Source of the DNA: Chloroflexota bacterium
GTDB lineage: Bacteria > Chloroflexota > Anaerolineae > UBA3071
NCBI GenBank assembly: GCA_014383605.1
Contig: JACNHM010000289.1
Span: 1 to 29,349 of the forward strand
Length of the DNA stretch: 29,349 nt
Reading direction: 5' to 3'
Part shown: positions 15,591 through 23,365 of the stretch, piece by piece
Position numbering within the stretch: the first letter of the stretch is position 1
Layout of the letters: every line of letters begins with the position of its first letter
The notes under the pieces: generated by a model
Database searches by the model: none
Told to the model about the DNA's origin: nothing
Seen by the model: only the letters and a program-made list of their open reading frames with translations
Translations under genes and position numbers: made by a program

Positions 15591-16979
15591 CTAACCCAGC
15601 CGCGCCCGGAACTTGAGATGCGGGCCGCCGGAGCCGTTGGGCACGACTTCTTTGTACCCCTTGCCGCAGTAACCGCCGGTGAGCTCCAGATCCTTGCCCA
15701 CCATGCTGACGCTCTGCAGCAGGTCGGGCACGTAGCCGGTGATGCCCACGGGGGCGAAGACCCGGCCGGTGAATTGGCCGTCCACGATCTCGCGGCCGTA
15801 GTGGGAGATCACCTGGATGCCCCAGTCCTTGGGGTCTTCCATGCCGCTGGAGCCATGTTCCAGGTAGATGCCCCGTTCCACGGAGGCGATCATCTCCTCC
15901 GGCGTGCTGTCGCCAGGCAGAACGTAGGTGTTGGACATGCGGGCATAGGGCTTGCGGGCGAAGCTCTCGCGGCGGCCGGAGGCCGTTCGCTCCACGCCCA
16001 GGTACAGCGAGGACACGAGATCGCCCAGTCCCCGCTCCAGGATGCCTTCGCGGATGATGGTGATGGGCCGGGCCGGCTCGCCTTCGTCGTCGAAGAAGAA
16101 GCTGCCGTAGCCGCCCTCGGCCAGAGGGTTGTCCACCATGCTCACCAACGGCGAAGCCACCGGCTGGCCGATGTAGTCGCGGGCGCGGGCGCGGCCCCGC
16201 AGGAACATGTCCAGCTCCACGCCGTGGCCGAAGGCCTCGTGGGCGATGAAGCCGGAGATGCCGGGGCAGGAGATGCAGTCGTAGAAGCCGGGCTCGATGC
16301 GCTCGGCGCTCAACAGCGCCAGCGCCGCATCGCGCAGCGAGGCCAGCGTCTCGTCCGTCACGCGGGTGACCTCGTAGCCCTTCGTGCCGTCTTGCATACG
16401 CCACTCGTACTCGGTGCGCCCGTTCTCGTGGACGAGCAGCAGCAGCATCAGGCGCACCCGCTGGATGCGCTGCAGCAAGCGGCGGCTGCGGTTGACGAAG
16501 AGCTTGGTCTCCGCCTCGCCCTTGTACAGGACGCGGGCGTTGATGACCCGCGGGTCCAGCGCGGCCATGCGGGCCTGCACCTCCACGCAGTGGGCGAACT
16601 TCTCCTGCAGGGGCACGGTTGCCGGGTCAATCTTGCAGAACGTGGCGTACGTCTGCTCCAGCGGCTGGCCGGGGTCAACGGCGAGGCCGTCGGACTCGAC
16701 GATCAGCCCGGCGAGGAATGCCCGGGCCATGTCGGCCAGCCGGCCGGGGTCCAGTTCGCTGGTGGAAAGCTCCGCCAGACGGCGTCCCGTCCAGGCGCTG
16801 AGCACCACGCCCAGCGAGGGGTCGGCGGGCTCCACGTGCTGCTCGCGGCTGTCCACACGGATGGTGTGCCCGGTCTGCTGCTGCACCAGCGCCGCGGCGT
16901 AGGGCACGTGCTGTTCCATCTCCTCGATGAGCGCAGGCAGGACGTCGCGAAGTTTGGTCAGTTCAGGGGAAATGTCCAT
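15591..16979 (-). CDS. tldD: TldD metalloprotease subunit
   Basis: 462 residues. The zinc motif HEAFGH (His247, Glu248, His252) is intact, and GGYCGKG provides the candidate third ligand Cys438. Family blocks MVDNPLAEGGYGSFFFDDEG and YARMSNTYVLPGDSTPEEMI are present. It forms the active heterodimer with TldE, encoded next. AAGGATACTTC precedes the ATG at 16979, and the promoter at 17042–17070 gives a leader of about 57 bases. It is the first gene of a minus-strand run tldD–tldE–TPR–DUF7309/6930-like. Confidence 0.93.
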   Translation of the reverse strand: MDISPELTKLRDVLPALIEEMEQHVPYAAALVQQQTGHTIRVDSREQHVEPADPSLGVVLSAWTGRRLAELSTSELDPGRLADMARAFLAGLIVESDGLAVDPGQPLEQTYATFCKIDPATVPLQEKFAHCVEVQARMAALDPRVINARVLYKGEAETKLFVNRSRRLLQRIQRVRLMLLLLVHENGRTEYEWRMQDGTKGYEVTRVTDETLASLRDAALALLSAERIEPGFYDCISCPGISGFIAHEAFGHGVELDMFLRGRARARDYIGQPVASPLVSMVDNPLAEGGYGSFFFDDEGEPARPITIIREGILERGLGDLVSSLYLGVERTASGRRESFARKPYARMSNTYVLPGDSTPEEMIASVERGIYLEHGSSGMEDPKDWGIQVISHYGREIVDGQFTGRVFAPVGITGYVPDLLQSVSMVGKDLELTGGYCGKGYKEVVPNGSGGPHLKFRARLG

Positions 16980-17041
16980 GAAGTATCCTTTTTGTTAGCG
17001 GTGTGAGGCCATCCCGGCCTTGAACTCGGCAATCCGAGCTC

Positions 17042-17070
17042 ATTATATCGCCAATTCTCTAACTGGACAA
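17042..17070 (-). promoter_or_regulatory. tldD promoter, divergent from hisS
   Basis: On the minus strand TTGTCC (17065–17070) and TATAAT (17042–17047) are 17 bases apart. The predicted start of transcription near 17036 lies 57 bases before the tldD ATG. Confidence 0.7.
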
Positions 17071-17105
17071 GTCCGCTCGTGTCTCCATCTTCCAGTTTCC
17101 CTGAA

Positions 17106-17134
17106 TGGACAAGGAGCACAAAATGCGCTATAAT
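17106..17134 (+). promoter_or_regulatory. hisS promoter
   Basis: TGGACA (17106–17111) and TATAAT (17129–17134) are 17 bases apart. Transcription would start near 17141, only about 20 bases ahead of the hisS ATG, which leaves no room for a T-box leader. Confidence 0.75.
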
Positions 17135-17162
17135 TCTGACGAGCTACTGAAGGAGAGAACCG

Positions 17163-18422
17163 ATGTACAGAGCTGTCCGTGGCACGCAAGACATTCTGCC
17201 CCAGGATGCCCCCTACTGGCGACACCTGGAGAACACCATCCACGACCTCTGCGGTTGCTACGGCTACCGCCGCCTCGAGCCGCCCCTTTTCGAGGAAACG
17301 TCCCTGTTCGTGCGCGGTGTGGGCGAGACCACCGACATCGTGGAGAAGGAGATGTACTCCTTCACCGACCGCGGTGAGCGGGAGCTGACCCTGCGGCCGG
17401 AGTTCACCGCCGGCGTCATGCGCGCCTACGTCGAACATGGCATGCACACCTGGCCGCAGCCGGTGAAAGTCTATTCCATCGGCGCGGCCTTCCGCTACGA
17501 AGCGCCCCAGGCGGGCCGCTACCGCCAGTTCCACCAGGTCAACGTGGAGGCCATCGGCGAGCAGGACCCGGCCGTGGATCTGGAGATCATGTCCGTGGCC
17601 TGGGATCTGTACGAGGCACTGGGCTCGCGGGGGCTGTCCTTTCAGCTCAACTCCACCGGCTGCCCGGCCTGCAAGCCCGTCTACATCCAACATTTGGTGG
17701 CCTACTACAAGCAACATCTGGATGAGATCTGCGAGGACTGCCAGCGGCGGCTGCAGCGCAACCCACTGCGGGTGCTCGACTGCAAGGTCGAGAGCTGCCA
17801 GCCGATCATCGAGGGCGCGCCGCACATGCGCGAGCATCTCTGCGGGGAGTGCGCCGAGCACTTCGCGACGCTGCTGGGTTACCTGGACTTGCTGGGACGG
17901 CCCTACACGCTCAACCACCGGCTGGTGCGCGGGCTGGACTACTACACCAAGACGGTGTTCGAGGTCTGGGCCGGGGAGGGGCTGGGCTCGCAGAACGCCG
18001 TCTGCGGCGGCGGTCGCTACGACGGCCTGATCGAGGAACTGGGCGGGCCGCCGACGCCGGGCATTGGCTTCGCCGCCGGGCTAGAGCGCATCATCTTGAC
18101 CATGAAAGCGCAGGGGGTTGCCATCCCTGAGCTGCCCGCGCCGCAGGTGCTGGTGGCTCACCGCGGCACGGCAGCCAAGACGCGGGCGGTGACGCTGGTC
18201 AGCGAGCTGCGGGCGGCGGGCATCGGCACGCTGCTGGCCTTCGGCCAGCGCAGCCTGAAGTCGCAGATGCGGGAGGCGGACCGCGCCGACGTGCGCTACG
18301 CGCTCATCCTGGGCGGCGACGAACTGGCCGCCGGCGAAGTGACCGTGCGGGACATGGCCGCGGGGGAGCAGCAGCGGGTGGCGTTAGTGGACATTGAGGA
18401 TTGGCTGAGACGGAACCTGTAG
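17163..18422 (+). CDS. hisS: histidyl-tRNA synthetase
   Basis: 419 residues, the usual size for bacterial class II HisRS. Present are the N-terminal RGTQDILP, motif 1 region, motif 2 IGAAFRYEAPQAGRYRQFHQ, the histidine-binding RGLDYYTKTVFEV and motif 3 PGIGFAAGLERI, then the anticodon-binding domain to the end. The insertion domain carries four Cys pairs (CPAC, CEDC, CKVESC, CGEC), which could bind a metal. AAGGAGAG lies six bases before the ATG. It has its own promoter and a very short leader. Confidence 0.97.
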   Translation: MYRAVRGTQDILPQDAPYWRHLENTIHDLCGCYGYRRLEPPLFEETSLFVRGVGETTDIVEKEMYSFTDRGERELTLRPEFTAGVMRAYVEHGMHTWPQPVKVYSIGAAFRYEAPQAGRYRQFHQVNVEAIGEQDPAVDLEIMSVAWDLYEALGSRGLSFQLNSTGCPACKPVYIQHLVAYYKQHLDEICEDCQRRLQRNPLRVLDCKVESCQPIIEGAPHMREHLCGECAEHFATLLGYLDLLGRPYTLNHRLVRGLDYYTKTVFEVWAGEGLGSQNAVCGGGRYDGLIEELGGPPTPGIGFAAGLERIILTMKAQGVAIPELPAPQVLVAHRGTAAKTRAVTLVSELRAAGIGTLLAFGQRSLKSQMREADRADVRYALILGGDELAAGEVTVRDMAAGEQQRVALVDIEDWLRRNL

Positions 18423-18444
18423 CGGGAGCAGTTAGCAGTCGTAG

Positions 18445-18500
18445 GGGAGCAGGGTTGCAAAGGAGCAAAGTCGCAGGGTCGCAAGGGAGCAGGACTGAAA
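18445..18500. repeat. octamer tandem array after hisS
   Basis: Six or seven 8-base units in a row: GGGAGCAG, GGTTGCAA, AGGAGCAA, AGTCGCAG, GGTCGCAA, GGGAGCAG, then a degraded GACTGAAA. The array begins about 22 bases after the hisS stop codon. Confidence 0.8.
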
Positions 18501-18554
18501 CGCAGGCTGCAGAGCGGGAGCGATCGGTCGTGATGGCTTAGGTCGCCGTTGTTT

Positions 18555-18583
18555 CTGACATCCAGCATTGATAGCGATAGAAT
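18555..18583 (+). promoter_or_regulatory. promoter for the hicB-like gene and followers
   Basis: CTGACA (18555–18560) and TAGAAT (18578–18583) are 17 bases apart, each matching five of six consensus positions. Transcription would start near 18590, about 30 bases before the ATG at 18621. Confidence 0.65.
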
Positions 18584-18620
18584 GGCTGTAGTTGTGGCCG
18601 TGCAGCAAGGGATGCGGAAC

Positions 18621-18818
18621 ATGAGTGCTTATCGCTTGCCTGTGGAGATCGAATTCCTGGAAGAGGGGCTGTATCTGGCGAGTTGCCCCGCTATTCAGGG
18701 CTGTCACGCCGAGGGTCGTACCATTGGTGAGTCCTTGGATAACCTCCAAAGCGTGGCCCAAGTCATCCACGATCTCTGCCAGGAGAAAGGTCAGCCCTTT
18801 GTCACGGAGAAGGAGTGA
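18621..18818 (+). CDS. solitary HicB-like protein
   Basis: 65 residues with the HicB-like partial RNase H fold: YRLPVEIEFLEEGLYLASCP, AIQGCHAEGRTIGESLDNLQ, then a helix. HicB antitoxins neutralise HicA mRNA interferases and often also repress their operon. No HicA gene is adjacent on either side and no C-terminal DNA-binding domain is present, so this is an orphan or a HicB-like regulator. An open frame extends to 18549, but the promoter overlaps it. ATG 18621 has AAGGGA upstream; ATG 18612 is an alternative adding three residues. The stop overlaps the ribosome-binding region of the next gene. Confidence 0.8.
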   Translation: MSAYRLPVEIEFLEEGLYLASCPAIQGCHAEGRTIGESLDNLQSVAQVIHDLCQEKGQPFVTEKE

Positions 18819-18823
18819 CGACG

Positions 18824-21778
18824 ATGGAATTGCATGACTATCCCCGACCAGCGAACGACACAGGCATCGGCGTGCACTGGAGCCCGGGCAACGCCGGCGC
18901 CTTGGGCCTGGGCGAACTGCGCGACTACTGGGTGCCGGAGCTCATTTCCCTGGGTGTCAAGTGGGTGAAGATCCTGCACGACGGCGGCGTGGAGTTCGCC
19001 GAGTTGCTGCTGCAAAACGACATCATGCCCATCGTGCGGCTCTACCGCTACCAGCCCAACTCCACCGACCCCGCGCCGGGCAAGGGCACCCTCGGCCCGC
19101 GGGAGATCGAGTACCTGGAGCGGTACGTGGCCGTGGGCGTGCGCTACTTCGAGTTCAACAACGAGCCGGAGCTGCACAGCGAGTGGGAGGGCAACCAGGT
19201 GCCGCCCAACGTCGAGGAGATCGTCGCCCGCCACGCCATCGTGGACATGGAGACGATCCTGGCGCGGGGCGGCTACCCCGCCGTGCCGGCCACGGCCATC
19301 GGCACCAGGTGGGACCTCGTCGGCAAGATCGTCGCCCTGGGCCGCCGTGATCTCTTCGACGGACCGGTCTGGGTCGCCGTACACAACTACGACATCAACC
19401 ATCCCCTGGACTACCCCTACGACGCCGTCAACCAACAGGGGCAACAGCTCACGCCGGAGGAGTACGAGGAACTGAACCGCCAGGGAGCCTGGGATGGCCG
19501 CAACTGGGGGCACCGCTCGCGGGAATGGATCAACGAGCAGCGGCGGTTGGGGGTCAACACCGGCGATACCATTCACGATGACCCCTCCTGCTGGCTGGCC
19601 TATACCTGCTTCGACGACCTGGCGCGGCAGCATCTGGGCCGTCCGCTGCCCCTCCTCACCACCGAGAACGGCCCCATCCTCACCGAAGACGACGACCCCC
19701 GCTACCCTTCCACCACGCCGGAGCGCCACCGCGACAAGGTGCTGGAGATGTGCCGCATCATGATGGGCAGCAGCGAGCGCTTCGACCCCGTGCCGCCGCA
19801 GTACTTCTGCACCGCCTTCTGGCTCATGGGCAGCGCCGTGCTGCGCACGGGTGGCTGGGAATCGCACGCCTGGTACAGCACCATCCGCCCTGGCGGCCGC
19901 TTGCCCGTCGTGGATGCGCTCAAGTCCTTGCCCAAGCAGCCGCGGCCCAGCTTTGGCCCCGTCTGGGAAGAGGGAGTGATCCAGGGCTGGGTGCGCAACG
20001 GCGCCGGCCGCCGCTTGCTGCTCGATGGCGCCGCCTCCGGCGCGGCCGACGTGGTCGCCGACGAGTCGTTCCGCTTCGAGCGATTGCCCGCCGGCCGCTA
20101 CCGGTTGATGGTGCGCGGCACCGAGCTGAGCGAGGAGGTGACGCTGCAGACGGGACAGGCAGCGCTCACCGTGGACATGGAATTGACGCCGGAGCACCTG
20201 GAGCCGCCGCGGCACAGCGTGCTGCGCGGCCGCGTGAGCAACGGCGCCGGCTACGCGCTGCGGCTCAGCGGCGCGGTGGAGCGCACGACCGCCATCACCG
20301 GCGACGAGACCTATCGGTTCGAGAAGCTGCCCCGCGGCCAGTACACGTTGGCCGTGGAAGGCACCGAGGTCAGCGAGAGCGGCATCACGCTGGACGGGCA
20401 AGAGGAGCGGACGGTGGACCTGACGCTGGCCGCCGGCTGGACGTGGGAGGAGTGGGACGGCGGCCCCGGCCCCGGCTTCGGCGTGGTGCGCTGCTCGGTG
20501 GAGGGGCTGCTGAACTTGCCCGTGCGGCTGTGGACTGCGGGCTGGTCGGGCATGGTGCAGCGGACGGGCAGCAAGGCGGAGTACGGGCCGTGCGCCTGCG
20601 AGTTCGCCCCCTTGGGCGGCGGCCATTACGCCATTGAGCCGGAAGGGCTGGAGGTGCGAGCAGAGATAGACATTGACGGCCGCCGCGTGGTGTGGGTGGA
20701 GTTCCGCGAGCAAGCGCCACCGCCACCGCCACCGCCGCCGGGGGCGAGCGTCATCAGCGGGAGCGTGCAGGGCGCAGCCAGCTACGCGCTGGAGCTGAGC
20801 GGACCGGAGGGATTCAGCCGAGAGGCGCGCACGGACGATGAAGGCGCCTATCGCCTGGAAGGGCTGCCGGCGGGCACCTACACTTTGCGGCTGTTGCGGG
20901 TGACCCGCCAGGACATCGGGCCGGGGGAGTGGTACGAGAGCAAGGCGGCCGTGGCTGGTCAGGTTCAAGAGGGCATCGAGCTGGATGGCCAGAGCGAGGT
21001 GAGCTTGGACTTCGACGTGCGGCGCTATGACCCCTACCGCGGCGAAAGCGTGCTCAGCGGCACGCTGCCCGGCGGCGCGGGCCAGACGGTCATCCTTATC
21101 TGGCCCGGCGGCTACCGCAACGAGGCGCGGGTCGGCGACGACGAAGCCTTCCGCTTCCAGGAACTGGGAGCCGGGACGTACGAACTGCAGGTGAAGGACA
21201 GCAAAGTCACCCAAACCTTCGAGGCCGACGGCCTGCAGGGCGTCTCTCTGGAGCTGTGGCTGCCCGGCGTGGGCAGGGGGGTCATCTGGGGGCGGGTGCG
21301 CAACGGCGCCGGACGGCAGATGGTGCTGGAATGGGCCGAGGGACGGCAGGAGGCGACGGTGGCGAGCAACGGCATCTACCGCTTCGCCGACTTGCCGCCG
21401 GGGGAGTACACGCTGCGCATCGAGGGCACATCCGTGGTCTGCGAAGGCGTGCGGCTCGGCGAAGGCGAGACGGTGGAGGTGAGTCTGGAAGTGCCGCCGC
21501 CCAAGACGCTGGAGCACTACCTGCTGATCGGACGGGTGCTGGGGGATCGGGAGGGCTTCCTGGCTGCCATGCGCTACGCCGCTCGCTTTGGCCCCGTCGT
21601 GGGCAGCGACGTCGAGGAAGCCCGCCAGGCCGCGCACGTGACCATCCTCGGCAGTTCCAGGGCCATCAGCCTGGAAGACGAGCAAGGCCTGCGCGCCAGT
21701 GGCTGTGAAGTGCGTCGTATCGAAGAAGACTTTGCCGCGGAACTGGAGCGGCTGGTGCAGGAAGGTAGGGCGTATTGA
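18824..21778 (+). CDS. GH-A-like TIM barrel protein with six beta-sandwich repeats
   Basis: 984 residues. Residues 1–370 look like a clan GH-A barrel: candidate acid/base Glu114 in FEFNNEPEL and candidate nucleophile Glu281 in LLTTENGP. From 385 to about 895 six repeats of a carboxypeptidase-regulatory or Cna-B-like beta sandwich follow, each of the pattern SVxxGxVxNGAGxxxxLxG…YRFxxLPxGxYTLxxxGTxVxE, with a PPPPPPPPG linker between the third and fourth. A last domain of about 85 residues (LEHYLLIGRVLGDREGFLAA…) I do not recognise. Such domains are normally exported, yet there is no signal peptide or membrane helix. AAGGAG precedes the ATG at 18824 and lies over the hicB-like stop. Its stop overlaps the next start. 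The substrate is unknown. Confidence 0.7.
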   Translation: MELHDYPRPANDTGIGVHWSPGNAGALGLGELRDYWVPELISLGVKWVKILHDGGVEFAELLLQNDIMPIVRLYRYQPNSTDPAPGKGTLGPREIEYLERYVAVGVRYFEFNNEPELHSEWEGNQVPPNVEEIVARHAIVDMETILARGGYPAVPATAIGTRWDLVGKIVALGRRDLFDGPVWVAVHNYDINHPLDYPYDAVNQQGQQLTPEEYEELNRQGAWDGRNWGHRSREWINEQRRLGVNTGDTIHDDPSCWLAYTCFDDLARQHLGRPLPLLTTENGPILTEDDDPRYPSTTPERHRDKVLEMCRIMMGSSERFDPVPPQYFCTAFWLMGSAVLRTGGWESHAWYSTIRPGGRLPVVDALKSLPKQPRPSFGPVWEEGVIQGWVRNGAGRRLLLDGAASGAADVVADESFRFERLPAGRYRLMVRGTELSEEVTLQTGQAALTVDMELTPEHLEPPRHSVLRGRVSNGAGYALRLSGAVERTTAITGDETYRFEKLPRGQYTLAVEGTEVSESGITLDGQEERTVDLTLAAGWTWEEWDGGPGPGFGVVRCSVEGLLNLPVRLWTAGWSGMVQRTGSKAEYGPCACEFAPLGGGHYAIEPEGLEVRAEIDIDGRRVVWVEFREQAPPPPPPPPGASVISGSVQGAASYALELSGPEGFSREARTDDEGAYRLEGLPAGTYTLRLLRVTRQDIGPGEWYESKAAVAGQVQEGIELDGQSEVSLDFDVRRYDPYRGESVLSGTLPGGAGQTVILIWPGGYRNEARVGDDEAFRFQELGAGTYELQVKDSKVTQTFEADGLQGVSLELWLPGVGRGVIWGRVRNGAGRQMVLEWAEGRQEATVASNGIYRFADLPPGEYTLRIEGTSVVCEGVRLGEGETVEVSLEVPPPKTLEHYLLIGRVLGDREGFLAAMRYAARFGPVVGSDVEEARQAAHVTILGSSRAISLEDEQGLRASGCEVRRIEEDFAAELERLVQEGRAY

Positions 21779-22623
21779 AGGTGAAGGAGATCACCTGCGT
21801 CGGCATCTTCCATCACCCGCGCAAGCCCGAGTCGCTGGGGCTGGCCGAGGCCATGGCCGCGATGCTGCGCCAGCGTGGCTGCCAGCCGTGGGTCAGTTCC
21901 TCGTGGGACAAAGCCGCCATCGCCGCTCAGGTAGCCACTTTGGACTTGATCATCACCCTGGGCGGTGATGGCAGCATCCTGCGCGCGGCGCGGCTGGGCG
22001 CTCGTCACGACGTGCCCATCCTGGGCGTCAAGATGGGGCGGGTCAGCTTCCTGGGCGAGATGGCGCCGGACGACTGGGAGGAGCCGCTGCGGCGGGTGCT
22101 GGGGGGTGAGTACTGGCTGGAAGAGCACATGATGCTGCGCGCCGCCGCCTGGCGCGGTGGCGTGGCCCTCAGCCCCACCCACGAGGCTCTCAACGACGTG
22201 GTGGTCAGCCGCGGGGGGTTGGCGCGCCTGGTGCGCATCGCCGCGTGCGTGGACGGCTGCCAGCTCACCACCTACAGCGCCGACGGGGTCATCGTCTCCA
22301 CGGCCACCGGCGCCACAGGCTACGCGCTGGCCGTGGGCGGGCCGGTGCTGCCGCCAGAGCTCAGAAACATCTTGCTGATCGCCATCGCGCCTCACCTGAG
22401 CCTCGATCGAGCGGTGGTCCTGCCTCAGGGAGCCACCGTGGAATTGCAGATCTTCACCGACCACCAGGCCATTCTGACCGTGGATGGGCAGTCTCTGGTG
22501 GAGCTGCAGAGCGAGGATGTGGTCAAGGTTGCCGCCAGCCCGCACCAGGCACGCTTCGTGCGGTTGCAGGATCGGGCCTATTTCTACAAGACGTTGATGG
22601 AACGGCTGCGCTGGGAAACGTAG
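21775..22623 (+). CDS. nadK: NAD kinase
   Basis: 282 residues. The GGDG motif is at 63–66 (TLGGDGSILRAAR), followed by KMGRVSFLGE, NDVVVSRG and DGVIVSTATGATGYALAVGG, all typical of ATP-NAD kinases that make NADP. No ATG is available; a TTG at 21775 shares TTGA with the upstream stop and has AGGAAGG at a good distance. GTG at 21781 is the alternative. The 4-base overlap couples it to the large multidomain gene. Confidence 0.93.
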   Translation: MKVKEITCVGIFHHPRKPESLGLAEAMAAMLRQRGCQPWVSSSWDKAAIAAQVATLDLIITLGGDGSILRAARLGARHDVPILGVKMGRVSFLGEMAPDDWEEPLRRVLGGEYWLEEHMMLRAAAWRGGVALSPTHEALNDVVVSRGGLARLVRIAACVDGCQLTTYSADGVIVSTATGATGYALAVGGPVLPPELRNILLIAIAPHLSLDRAVVLPQGATVELQIFTDHQAILTVDGQSLVELQSEDVVKVAASPHQARFVRLQDRAYFYKTLMERLRWET

Positions 22624-22631
22624 GAACTTCG

Positions 22632-22666
22632 TTCCAAAATCCAAACCTCAGAGGCCAAAGCTCAAA
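22632..22666. repeat. heptamer array after nadK, NNYCAAA type
   Basis: Five units: TTCCAAA, ATCCAAA, CCTCAGA, GGCCAAA, GCTCAAA. It starts eight bases after the nadK stop codon. Confidence 0.8.
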
Positions 22667-22722
22667 GGGTCTGTCCGAGCCGAAGTGCAGTCTCCGAAGT
22701 TAAAGCAAGGCAAGAGGAGCCT

Positions 22723-23244
22723 ATGGGAAACACAACCGAAGAAACCACGCTCTACTGCGCCAACCATCCACAAGTGGAGACGCTGCTGCGCTGCAACCGC
22801 TGTGGCAAGCCGATCTGTTTGAAATGCGCTGTGCACACGCCGGTGGGCTACCGCTGCAAGTCGTGTTTACAGGGGCAGCAAGAGGTGTTTTACACCGCCA
22901 CCAGGAGCCACCAGGCGGCCGGCAGTGTGGTGGCTGTGGTGTTGGGCTTGCTGGTGGGAGTGGCCGCTTACTTCGTCGGCCAGCTTTCCTGGATCTCGCT
23001 TTTCATCGCCCCTGTGGTCGGTGGTCTGGTGGGGGAAGCGATCTTCCGCGCCAGTGGCCGCAAGCGGGCGCGGCGTTTCCACTGGATAGGCGGTGGCCTG
23101 GTGGCCTCAGGGGCATTGCTCACGTTCCTGCTCGCTTACCTCTTCCGCATCTTGAGTTTCGGTTACTTCGACCTGTGGCTCCTGCTCTGGGGGTTGGTCT
23201 TCGTCGTCCTGGTGACCGGGACGGTGTATGGGCGTCTGAAGTAG
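22723..23244 (+). CDS. B-box-type zinc-finger membrane protein
   Basis: 173 residues. The first 50 contain a B-box-like metal cluster (Cys12, His15, Cys24, Cys27, Cys32, Cys35, His38, Cys45, Cys48). Four hydrophobic membrane segments follow, about 65–87, 90–106, 121–142 and 148–168. Similar small proteins are found in Chloroflexota; the function is unknown. AGAGGAG precedes the ATG. It lies 99 bases after nadK, with a heptamer array between them. Confidence 0.75.
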   Translation: MGNTTEETTLYCANHPQVETLLRCNRCGKPICLKCAVHTPVGYRCKSCLQGQQEVFYTATRSHQAAGSVVAVVLGLLVGVAAYFVGQLSWISLFIAPVVGGLVGEAIFRASGRKRARRFHWIGGGLVASGALLTFLLAYLFRILSFGYFDLWLLLWGLVFVVLVTGTVYGRLK

Positions 23245-23253
23245 GATGAGAGA

Positions 23254-23333
23254 ACTCCAAACTTCAAACTCCAAACCCCAAACTCCAGACCTCAAGCTCC
23301 CGCATTTTTTGAGGTTTGAAGTTTGGGGTTGGG
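23254..23333. repeat. heptamer array folding into a 23-bp hairpin before prs
   Basis: Six units of ACYYCAA type (ACTCCAA, ACTTCAA, ACTCCAA, ACCCCAA, ACTCCAG, ACCTCAA) run from 23254 to 23295. The stretch 23311–23333 is complementary to 23271–23293 at 20 of 23 positions. The array starts about 10 bases after the stop codon of the zinc-finger gene, and the hairpin ends about 18 bases before the prs ribosome-binding site. Confidence 0.85.
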
Positions 23334-23365
23334 ACTTTGCATTCGTGAGATCAGGAGGATAAGGC

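Noticed and set aside
20711..20740. CCACCG microsatellite
   Set aside because: It encodes a proline linker between beta domains; nothing further is implied.
18791..21685. A 964-codon minus-strand open frame
   Set aside because: Antisense of the glycosidase-like gene caused by high GC content. Composition is unlike a protein, and the plus-strand frame has a promoter, ribosome-binding site and repeated domains.
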